Under the pieces are notes generated by a model. That model was not told the origin of the DNA. It did not search any database and was given only the letters and a program-made list of their open reading frames with translations. The translations under genes were made by a program, and so were the position numbers. From NCBI GenBank assembly GCA_903813345.2, contig CAIIXF020000012.1, forward strand, positions 4,319,318-4,383,317: a stretch of 64,000 nt of DNA, given 5' to 3'. Positions 11,528 through 23,500 of the stretch are shown here, piece after piece; position 1 is the stretch's first letter; every line of letters begins with the position of its first letter. This DNA comes from Owenia fusiformis (Eukaryota > Annelida > Polychaeta > Sabellida > Oweniidae).

Positions 11528-14500
11528 CTACCCTTCATGGCCAACAGTTGTTTTTTCAAGATTTTTAACCACACGATTTAACTCCACAGCCTTGCGAATC
11601 CTTGTTCTTGTAGCCGAGCTGACAGTGGATTGTGCGCGCCCTGAACTTGCACGTGAGTTTTGATTGGGCGTGCCTGGTTTACTGTTCTCTGGCTTTGCTC
11701 CACGGGGCCTGGATGTTCCAGGTCTGCTTTGTGCAGGAGTTTGCAGAGGGGATGCAGATTTAGGGGAGTTTATACCAGGCACTGTTAATAATTTTATTGT
11801 TTTAAGCGCTAAAGCTTTTCTTTGTTGACGTCTCCTTTCCTCGAATACTTCTGGAATTTACACACAAAGCCCTACATCTAGATGAATATATTAATAGATG
11901 GCAGTAATAGTTTTAAGAAAACTGAATAAATTAAAGCAAAACTATATTTACTTTAAACGAGATGGATCTTGTTCACACTAGCTAGGACCAAAACGCCACC
12001 TAGACTTGCACTCCCTAATTAAATATGCTTGTATTTTTCCTTGTAGTTATTGTTTGATAATACATTCTGAAGTAAATGCTTCAAAGGGTGACACTCTCCA
12101 TTGCGCAGATTCACCTCAAGTCAACATCAAAAAGAACATTTATTTCTCATCTGATAATGTAACAGACAGTTTACCAGATTCTGGAGATACTCCAGTAAGA
12201 CCACTCACGCGGTAGTATCTCTTCGGGACGTATCGAAACCACTCCGTCCCGAAAAACCGTTAGTTTGAATTTAAAACCTACCCCAGTGTTTGAAAATAAA
12301 GGATTGTGAGTCTCACACTTCACCGTTTTTCTTCAAACTTGTTCCGTACAAAGCTTTACAGAAATACCTTTCAGTCGATACATTGTTTTCGTATACAAAG
12401 TACCTCGTTTTAGCGGTGTTTTGGTCCCCAGCTTTGAGATAAAGCAAATTTTCATAACTTTCAACTGTAAGTCAAGTTATCTCGCCAGTCTTTTACCCAT
12501 TCTCGCCCATAATTTCAGAATGGACTCCCATTACAACCTTCCATCGCTACGTCTTGATTTTTGGGCATCAAACGCAGCAGTTTCTAAATCATCCACACAT
12601 CTCTTCAAATTTGACCAATACGTCCCGTCATCTTCCACTACGCCCCGCCGAGTCTATTACTATACACGTAGAGTTGCATTCTAAAACAATTTGTCCATCG
12701 ATGTGTCCGTTTGTAGGTTGCCATTGTCGATTCTAAATACCAATCGGATTGTGTTTTAAGATTTACCCTTTCTTGTCCATTTTCAATATACCTATAATAG
12801 GGTGGTCCAAAATCTCCCTAAAATTTAGATTTCCCGATATTGCAATTTAAAGATTTTAATTACTGAACAATTGAAAATATTTTTAAGAAACGTTTAAAGT
12901 GCCATATCCTTGAAAAAATGTTAAAATGCGAAAGAATGGGTGACTTCAATTATATTATTTTCAGCATAACGTTAGAAACATGTATCATTTTATATGGTAC
13001 ACGTTTCATAATGTAATCCAATGGAATCATACAGAAGAAAGGTTGACATACAACAGTTAAAATCTTTATATTACATTATCAGACCAAGTCAGTAGATGTT
13101 GTTTATATACCAATTAGTGTTGTATGATGATGCATTCTTTATATGAATCTAGAAACGTTTTTGTGCCAATATTGCTCAATTTTGATAACATCTCCGTTAT
13201 TTTGAAATTAAGCGTGGCAAAGTTTCCCGATGGATTTAGCTAAACAAAAGGTGCCTGTAGGGTTATTGAAAATCATACATGATGAAGAAAAAATACATAT
13301 TCCTGAAATACAACAGTTTAATTTTGAGTTATAAACCATTTATGAAAACGGCATATTTGTCAAATTACCAAAACTTCAAGTGAGACGCGTGGCAAAATTT
13401 CCCAGGGGTCTAGAGTGGAAATATTTGTACCAAGAGTCAATTTGTAACTAGAATCTATCAGATGACAGATTTTTGGAATTTTGCAGATTTGGACAACCCT
13501 AACCTATAACTTTGTTGAACCTGAAGAAACGTATCAACTTTTTGTTAAATAAAGATAGCAAATTCAGCTGTCTACTGTACCTAACTTGTACTTTTTGCTA
13601 GTACTCAGATTGATGGATATTCTGTCGTATGAAATGCGACAAACATATCAATTCTCATGGGTTTACATGGGAATTTCGATTTTCAAAAATTCATCAGATT
13701 TATCATCCATTTCCGATCTATTGTAATTGAGGAAAAACATCAAGAAAATTTGGAGGTATTGGGAATACCTCACAAAATCAAATACAGGACAATTGCATAT
13801 AATTAAAGTTAAAAAGCAACATCTTCACAAACATTTAAATTATCAATTTCATGCAATCAGTTATAGTTATACTCCGTATGTATGCTAAACTTAAGACTGG
13901 TGTTAAGAATCGACCAAGGCAAACCTATGTAAAATTACACAACGATGAACAAAATGTTTTAGAATACAACTCTACGTTTGTAGTCATAGACTCGGCGGGG
14001 CGTAGTGGAAGGTGACGGGACGTATTAGTCAAATTCTAAGAGATGTGTGGATGATTTAGAAACTGCTGCGTTTGATGCCCAAAAATCAAAACGTAGCGAT
14101 GGAAGGTTGTAATGGGAGTCCATTCTGAAATTATGAGCGAGAATGGGTAAAAGACTGGCGAGATAACTTGACTTACAGTTGAAAGTTATGAAAATTTGCT
14201 TTATCTCGCAGCTGGGGACCAAAACGCCGCTAAAACGAGGTACTTTGTACACGAAAACAATGTATCGACTGAAAGGTATTTCTGTGAAGCTTTGTACGGA
14301 ACAAGTTTGAAGAAAAACGGTGAAGTGTGAGACTCACAATCCTTGATTTTCAAACACTGGGGTAGGTTTTAAATTCAAATTAACGGTTTTTCGGGACGGA
14401 GTGGTTTCGATACGTCCCGAAGAGATACTACCGCGTGCCACTGCAGGATTAAACCGTGGGCCAAAACTAACCTTTGACCTTTGCTTTGACCTTTTCAAGG

Positions 14501-17500
14501 TCACTTATTTTACGGTCTTCTTCATCAACACCTTCTTTTATCTCTGCTGCCCTCTGTCGGCGATTTGCTGATTGCATTCTTGCAAGCCGCCGTTTGTATT
14601 CCTTTTGACCATCTAGTAGTTCTCTGAGAGGAAAGCAATTATAAAACGTCTAAAGATCGAGCACTTCTTTCACATTAAAAAAATTCTGTAATAAGTTTCC
14701 ACTTATTTTTAAAATACAGTATTTCCGATATATTTTCCAATTTTCCAACTACATGTACATCTCGTATAAAGTTTATTTTATGATACGTTTTTTAGAATCG
14801 AATTTATTAGGCTGACGATTTCTGTTGTAAGAATATACGAGTATAAAGATAAGATATAGAAATTACTTGAAATCCACTTCACCATCTCCATCAGCGTCCA
14901 TGTCTGCTATGAGGCGATCAATAGTCTTTTCAGACATTGGCATATTCACACTCTGGAAGAGGGCATCAGATTGAATATTTCTCTCCAAACGTTTTGTTTT
15001 CACAATCACATAAGTAGAAAGCAAAGACATTGAAGACGAAACAGAGGGATACGATTAAGTATGTGACTCCTGTTTAGTGTGCATTTGACGAATATCGGTG
15101 GGAAATAATTAGTGATACAAATGTAAAAGCATGATGGCCAGGCCAAAAACGGAAAAAGGAGGCACAACCGGTCACACAGAATTTTCTCCTAGAGTCCATA
15201 AACAATGATAAACAGAGCTACCACTTTACAACATTAAGCATTAAGCGAATGTCAGTACTATAAAATGTGAGAGAAAAATAAATCAAAATGGTTGCTAAAT
15301 CATAACGGATTGTACATACCAACAAACCATTTCTGAATTCTTCGTATGTGAGAGTCCAACTCCCATCCAAATCTAGACTCTTAAAGAAATCGACAAGTCG
15401 AAGATTGTGGTATTTCATACATTCCATAAGTACCATCATTGGATCCAACTCCTGAAAAATTTGGACAGAAACATTAACTAATGACAATGTTAATGATACA
15501 ACATGAGCATCAGCTATGAATTGTCTAAATCAGTTTGATAAAGATATATTTATACGGAGCCATCCTTTACACTGGCGGATCAAGAAGCCAACAAGGGGAG
15601 GGGGGGGGGGCGGGGGCGGGTCCACATTTCAAATCAGAAAATGAATTCCGCGCTTGTGCGACAACATTGAACAAAATTTTGGCCTAACGAAAAGGCCCGC
15701 TAATTAAGGCACTACAACTACTCAACTTTTTGATATAACTTACATCAAATCCATCCCCATCACCATCCTCTTTACCCTTATTGTCCTGATCCAGAATCAC
15801 GCCATGTTTCACCCCAAGTGGACGCTCCCTGTCCTCTCCTATCTTTTCCGCAAGCTCTACAAACTCTCGTTCAACACACTGCTCCTAGGGATTGAGAAAT
15901 AGTAAGCAAAGTAGAGTTTTGACAACGGCTCGCGATGACCCGTTAACATAAAGATGAAACACAATATAAGCTCAAATATTTCAATGTACCGTTGGAAAGC
16001 TGGAGCATGTTTAAATAAACAACATTTTCTGTTCACCATTAATCGATTTACTACGAAACGTGTATTTGCATTAGGAAGCGAAACGCACCACTGTAATGTG
16101 CTGACAGTTTTAACATTTTGAATCTCTCTTTTCCTTGATCTGCTTCTTGTTCAGTCATCTATTTACATGCACAATTTAATACAAGAAGGTTTATTTATCA
16201 TATAGTTTCTTACCCCTAAATCTAGAAGGTTAAACGCAGAATCTGGCATCATCTCTACTGTTCTTAGAATGGCCATCGCACCCTCAGATCCAATTGGATT
16301 TTCTGCAATCTACAATGAAATATACACTCCCCTCCATAAGTTCGGCAACCAAGAGTTTTCACTGGATTGCGTATCAACGCTGTTTGAATCTTGTTCCTTA
16401 AACTAGTTCGGATGACCTTGACAATTTTTAAATCGCCAGATATAAAATTGAACTTTGATAAATGATCGAACATGGGGACATTCGGTTTTAAATCTAATAG
16501 AGGGGATTATATATACGATATTTCATTTCAATTTACTATTTTGTAATAGAGAGAAATCTTTCATCGAAACAAATAATCCACTACATTGCAGACTTATAAA
16601 CGAGATATAATTTCATTGTATTGCACAATGTGGCTTAACTCATAATACTTCATACTTATCGTCTCCATAATTTCTACTGAATAATTTTTAATTTTTTTAA
16701 TAACTACATGTATTGCTAACCTTTAAAGTTTTCAAAGAAGTGTTCTTTTTTAGGCCTTTTAGTATTTCTACGAGACAGTCTTTGTTTATCCTATTACAGG
16801 AAATATCCAAATGTTCCAGGATGATATTATGTTTAAGGAGTTTACATAGCTCAATAGAGCCATCCAGATAAAGACCGTTCCAAGAGAGATTCACAGATTC
16901 CAGGTTACTGTTGAGCTGAAAAAATTTGCATATAAAATATGATGGGAGAAACAAATAGAGAAAAACGACAACTAAATACTTATATGAAATATAGATATTG
17001 TATCGAACTCTTTATACTGTAGTAATGAATGGTAAAGATTTGATTTCTTTATTGACATCAATGAATGAATGATGACCTACGATTATTTGACATAAAAACA
17101 ATTATTGAATGTTTTGACGTAATATTCCTTGGCATATATGTATTGAATACAATGAATGAATGTTGACTTACGATTCCTTTACATATTAAAAAAAACAATG
17201 AATTAATGTACCTTGGCAATATTGAATACAATAAATACTAAAGTACTAAAGAATATTGACGTACGATTCCTTGGCAGATTGCTCGACCACCCTCGCGACG
17301 GATGTGGTTCCACCCGAGGTCAAGATGACGTAATGTGTCGTTATTTTCACTTCCTGAAATAAGATGATTATGATCATAAAGATCTTAACTCAGTAGAGTG
17401 TTTTCATGTCAAATACTTTCAGTGAGCGACTGAGAGCATCCTCCACTGGCTAGAGCTTGACTATAGAGTAGTACTCCTATACTAGTAAATCATTTCGTCC

Positions 17501-20500
17501 AGAGCATGTGCATTTTAACATTTCTAGCTCCTTACTAAATTATTAGGTCAAGGTCATGTTGGGCATAATTAGGTGCACGTGTATGTACTTAAAAGGTCAA
17601 GATCGTATTGGGGATGGTCACGTGTATGTACTTACTCAGAGCTGGGCCAAGAAGTTTTCCTCCCTTTTCACACAACATATTATGATGCAAAACCAATCTT
17701 CGAATTGTAAAATTATTCTGAAAAAATAAAAATGCATTATTATAGAGGATTACGTAAAATGTGTTATTACAGGAGAATTTATATAAAACATTAAATTATT
17801 TGATACTAGAATGCTTAGTAAGTAAATAACTGCTTCATGACCCTAATTGACCTTTGACATTTTGGTGGCATTCAAAACATGAACGTGATCATTTTCAAAT
17901 ATGAAGGTGTAAATATTCTATCTATTAGCCTACCGAAAGTAAATCGTGAACGTGATCATTTTCAAATATGAAGGTGTTAATATTCTTTCTATTAGCCTAC
18001 CGAAAGTAAATCAACCAAGAGTGGCGCATGGGCGTCAGTAAATCCATTGCCTAAAATAAATCATAAAGATAATTAAAAAAGGCAAAATTAAAAACGCAAG
18101 TATTCACATATTACAGCATAGTCCGAATTCTACAGTACAGAGAATTATGACATGCCATCATAAATATTTCTTTAATGGATTTCTTTCTTTAAATAGAACG
18201 GATTTTTGTTCCAAGTCGATATATGTTTATTTAACACTAAAACACGACCAATTCAAATAATACAAATATGATGAACTACCCTAAGTCTCAGAACTAGTTC
18301 GTACTAGTAATTATATTGTATAAACTCACTTTTAAAGGACAGAATTAAAAGCAAATCACTGACCCATGGAAAAAGTTGAATATGGATTATCTTTACCTGA
18401 TAAATCTAAGTGCTCGATGGATCTATTTGTATGCAGAATTTCAGTTAATCTTTCCAGACCCTCCATTCCTATATTATTCTCAGAGAGATTCTGGAAAAAG
18501 GATTAATTGTTAAAACCTTACATATAACTTCGCTATTCACTCAGTACTATAGTTCTTTTCTCATAGTCATAGTTTGATGAAATTTTGTAAACTGTTATAT
18601 AACCTTTATTTCCAATACTCGATTAACAGAATGTCACGTACAGTTCTACTTGTTTCTGCTTGTCTACACTTTGTACCTCTTTCTCAAGATTTAGATCTAC
18701 TTTCACAATCCACAGGCAAGGCAAAGTTGAAAATAATAGGCATAGGTGGTTTATTTTTCCCAAATGGCTATCATCTAATCGACATTGACACCAGCATAAA
18801 CATACCAGCGACGTTATGTTCCAGTTTTCCACTAACATATCAGCCAGATGACACGCCCCTTGGTTACCGATGTCATTACATCCAAGATCAAGCGACGTTA
18901 CCGTGGAGTTATCCTACAAAATGCATTCTATAAATGTACATTAAAATAATATTGAGATAGGTATGTCAACTCCCACTGGGGCAACCACCAGAACTTAATG
19001 ATTGAGCGTGGGAATCGACGATGTTGGGGCAATGCGCTGCTGTTAGCGCCGAACCTCAGATTTATATTTGTATAGAATGCACACATATATAATGAACAGA
19101 CATTGAATTATTAAAGGCCCCATGTAAAGTTTAAACCACTTTGGCTTATATTGTAGTCTTACCCAATGTTATCAAAGTGTGATATGTGAAACTTTTTTTT
19201 AGATTTTAAAAAGTGGTTTTTGATAGACTTTTTGTTCCAAAATTTGTGAATTTATTTAAAACCAACTTTTAGAGGTCACTCATATCTTCTAATTAGCCAC
19301 AATTCATACCAATGCATAGCATTCATCCTCCCATGTTTTTTGCCGAAAAAATCAAGAAAATCGGTTGATAAACAAGCGAGAACTTGATGAAATTATCAGT
19401 GCATGAAAGTGGTTCTGAGAAAAATGCATTTCAAAATTTTAGTTCTCATAGAAACCGATGGTACAATGATATCTAAAACATAATTTATTCTTCCTTTTAA
19501 CCTGGTTAGACAATCAACATTAGTTTTTTTATGAAAGTCTAGCATATTTAGAAAAGATTGACATCGAAAAAAAAAATTCAATTTTTTTCAAAAAGTTTTT
19601 GTTACCTTAGTGACATCACTAATATTTCAAAATATTTTTGATAAGCTAAAACATTGAAGTGGCCCATTAAATATGAAATTTTATTATTGAAATAGTGTGT
19701 CTTTTGTTCAATCTTTGCATTGCAATTGGTGTTAAAAAGATAATCTTTTTTGAAATGCATTAAGAAATATTTGATGATTAAGAAATTTGAATATTTGAGA
19801 AATGAAATGCTCACAACTTTTTGTTCTAAAATTTTTTTTTGTTCAAAAATCTCTAAAATCACTTTTTAAGTCTTGACAATAGTAAATGAATGATAAAAAA
19901 TATTTTCAAACTTTAGACGGGAACTTTAACGATCTTAATTGGTATGCATAAAATTATCTAAGCACAAGTGCCAAAAGGAAAGGACAGAAACTGAAGAGAA
20001 ACCTAGCATTTATATCCAAAGAACATGTGTACGTTTTATAGATTTTATTACATAAAATATAACATATTACAATTTAACCTTTTTGGCATGGTGCCTCAAA
20101 GAACATCACAAACGTACTTCGAACATATAAATGAGCGCGTGAACGCAAAAATACTTGAAAGATGCTGCATATACAGAAGCCAAACATCATAAAGACCAGA
20201 GTAGAGAATCGGCCAAAAATCGTTTGACACCTGCTTTAATAGAATATGAATGGGGCTTATACTGCAAAGACAGTCTTGCCGGAAGGGTGTTTTCTTAACG
20301 AACGTATATAACGATCTCTGTTGTTGGGGTTTCACAGGAGTTACGTCTATGTTATGGTCATTCAAATCCTCTTCCTCAAGTTGAAAGCACTATTATTGAC
20401 TAACGAACGAAGGAGCCTGATGTAAAGTAAGCTGCAATCTCGTCATTGACGCTAGGCACTCCAACTAAGAATCTTTTTATCTCAGGTAATGTTATTCTCT

Positions 20501-23500
20501 ATTGTTGCCATTTGCATTTTATTTTCCTGTTCTGCATTTCGCTTAGCGTACCACCTTGAGGATAGCTTAATATAATCTTGTTGGGAAACACGAGCTCTTC
20601 ATAACATTGCAATTAGGCTCGTGTTAAATTTAATTTACAGAATATAAATTCAACAACAGCTACGATACAAGGCTTTTCCAACGTCTGACGCACATCTAAA
20701 TATTTTCTTTTTAATCCATATGAACAAGGCAATCATAACCGAACAGTAGAAGAAGATCTCTTTATTTGCACATGAGAAATATTCTTCGTCTTCTTGACAA
20801 TTCCATGGCGGGGTATTACTGTCATTTCTTCTCTTTTAAGGTTTGGAAATGGGTTGTATCGTGATGCCTCCCGGTCTCTAACTGATTGAACTGATAAATG
20901 CATATTAACGTCCATGTTTCTATCTGTATATTCTGAGTATAAGTTTTAGCATTTGTATTTCTCTGAACGTTTACGAGAAGTCTCTGTTAAAATGTATAGG
21001 TCGAGTAATTACAATTATATCTCGTCGGGACATCTGTTTCGTTCCAGAACTCCAAGTAGTTTTCCGCCCTTAGTTTTCCGAGAACAATTATATAAAGCTG
21101 TTTTTAAGACAACGAGACCAATCAATTAGCCTTGAAATGGTTTGCATTGTCCATACTTTAGAAACATCAGTGACATTTTAAATGAACACGGCCTTGGCGA
21201 TGTTACATTCAGAAATGACCTTGAACGGTATTAGATCATTCTGATACTCATCACTTTTTCTGTCTTCAACTAGAAATATATGATTCTAGCGTGAAGCTAA
21301 TGGAAGGCCATGATTTCTCATGTTGGTATTAGATACTATTCTGGTTACATCCTCCCAACATCACACAGTTCTTTCCTTGCTGAGGCCCCACGAAGTTTTA
21401 CTCATTACATTGGTAGAGTCATTTATTTGCATACATATTTATTTACTTGCATTGTTTATTATGTTTTTATAATATTTATATTCATTCCAACAGTGCAACT
21501 GTTTTAAAAGTTAAGTTCGGAATGCTAACTGGGATGAACAGAGGATCTAATATGGTATTGTCACCAAATTACTCATATTTAGATATCAACAATCATCTTT
21601 TACCACGAGGGAGTCCTTTACAGGTGCGCCCAGTCGATTCATCTTCCCAGAGGACCCAAAACGGCATAAATTGGTCTATAAACCTCATGGGATTAACATT
21701 TAGTAGCAGGCATATGTTGAGATGTCAACTTGAGGTCAACTCATATTTTGGATACATATCCTCGGTGATTTTGGTCTTACACTTCGGCTAGCTGCATCCT
21801 TTATTCAAAAGATTGCATTTATACTAATTCAGCCATTCGAGTAGTTTCATGTCAGGGGTAATAAGACAGCATTATCTGACTAGAGAGAACGCAATCTGCG
21901 TAGTGCAGTTGTCCACTCATCATCATGTCTCATTACTATCATCGATGTCGCTATTATCATCTTATTTCTACAGTATTCTCTTCTTGTGAAACATTTAATT
22001 GTTTTCAATCTTGATAGAAATTCTCGGAATGATGCTTTATTGTTGAAACTTAATCTTATAAGTACTATGTCGTTTTTTTTAAAACTGTTAACAATGCAAT
22101 ATATATTTATACTATATACATTGGCAGCAAGGATGGGTTAGCGTTTTCATAACAGCCACGATTGGGTTGCTAATATCAACATAATCCCAATTCATCTACG
22201 TTTGTTTAGTTTCTATTAAAAATGACGGAATATAAGAATGAGAGTAGTTTTGTAAGAATGAATACTGCTTTTGGTTATTTATGTTGTAGATTTCCAAGAG
22301 ACGTGCTGGAAAAAGCCAGGTTCAAGAAGGGTTCAAATGATCAAACGGTTTCAAGTCCAACCTTCACCAGATCATGATCTCGGCTTACACGCATATGACA
22401 TCGACACCGATACCACATTAACCCTATCGACCAGGTCTTTCAAGACACAACTTGGAAGTCAAATAGCATTTGTCAGTATAAACACACATTGATAGCAGAC
22501 ATCTGAATAGAATTCATCCCTTCGCAATATTGGGCATATTTGGACTATATTTAATCCCCACCGCTCTACTTCAGGGGTCTACCCAGTGCAAGTTACAGCA
22601 TACTCGATTACCAGTTGATTTCATCAATAGATACTTCATACCTTGGTAATTCAGATGCATTGCAGGGGACTGAGTTTCAACCTCCCTATTTTTCTGTAAT
22701 ATGCGATTACAGTTTTTACCAAGGGTTGGGTTGCCGGATTTAGAGCCTACCAAATGTCTCATTTCAGGACTGACATTTGCCATATGATCCGATGATCGGA
22801 TAATATCAGAACATCTATGGATACGTTTAGGGACGCTGTGTAATTAAAATAGTTTGCCGGGGACAATAACACTTGTGCAGTGCAACCGATGCAGCAGTAT
22901 CTGCGTACCAGAATCACAACCAGGAACGCACACCTCGTTTGTAACACCCGATATGCCGCCCTTATCTAACATTCTACCGCGGTCAGGGATGTGCTTTTGG
23001 CCCTGGGAACTAACTCGATACTTTATATTACGCAGGTCATTCGTTTCGCCACGGAATGGTCACTTCTTGCTCCAAGCATATAGAGGACTCAAGGATCATG
23101 ACCCCTGGACGATGAAACGAGGCGCTCTAGGACATATTATATCCGAAAAACAGACCCTATAAATCCAAAAACCATGATATTAGGTGAGAAGAAATAATGT
23201 TCAATACCCCCCCTCCAACATCGTTCATACAGAAGTCAAATACATGTTGAAAATAACATTGATAGCCAATACTCATTACATCAAAAATAGTTGTAGGTAC
23301 TACAGGTATATTAATCATAAAAGATAAAGCATTCAGTTTCAAATGATGTGGGACAGACGAAATCAAGTCTCCAAGTCCATACTATTAGGTAATGCAGAGG
23401 GTTAACATTCAATCGTAAAGTCGTTGTCATAAACCATAAAACCATATATTGAAAGACTCAAAGATATGGATTGAAGACTTCTATAATGAAAAACGATTTT

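Noticed and set aside
12421-12684. 87-residue + strand frame, mirrored on the minus strand at 14025-14252
   Set aside because: Both are the two arms of the inverted repeats of one transposon, read in opposite directions; not a gene.
20096-20915. Possible nested minus-strand gene (MDVNMHLSVQSVRDRE..., DVTPVKPQQQRSLYTFVKK)
   Set aside because: Two mildly protein-like stretches, but no convincing donor/acceptor pair in matching phase and no family match, so no CDS is called.
21447-21791. 114-residue + strand frame in the large LRR/EF-hand intron
   Set aside because: No splice context, low-complexity start and no recognisable motif; likely chance.
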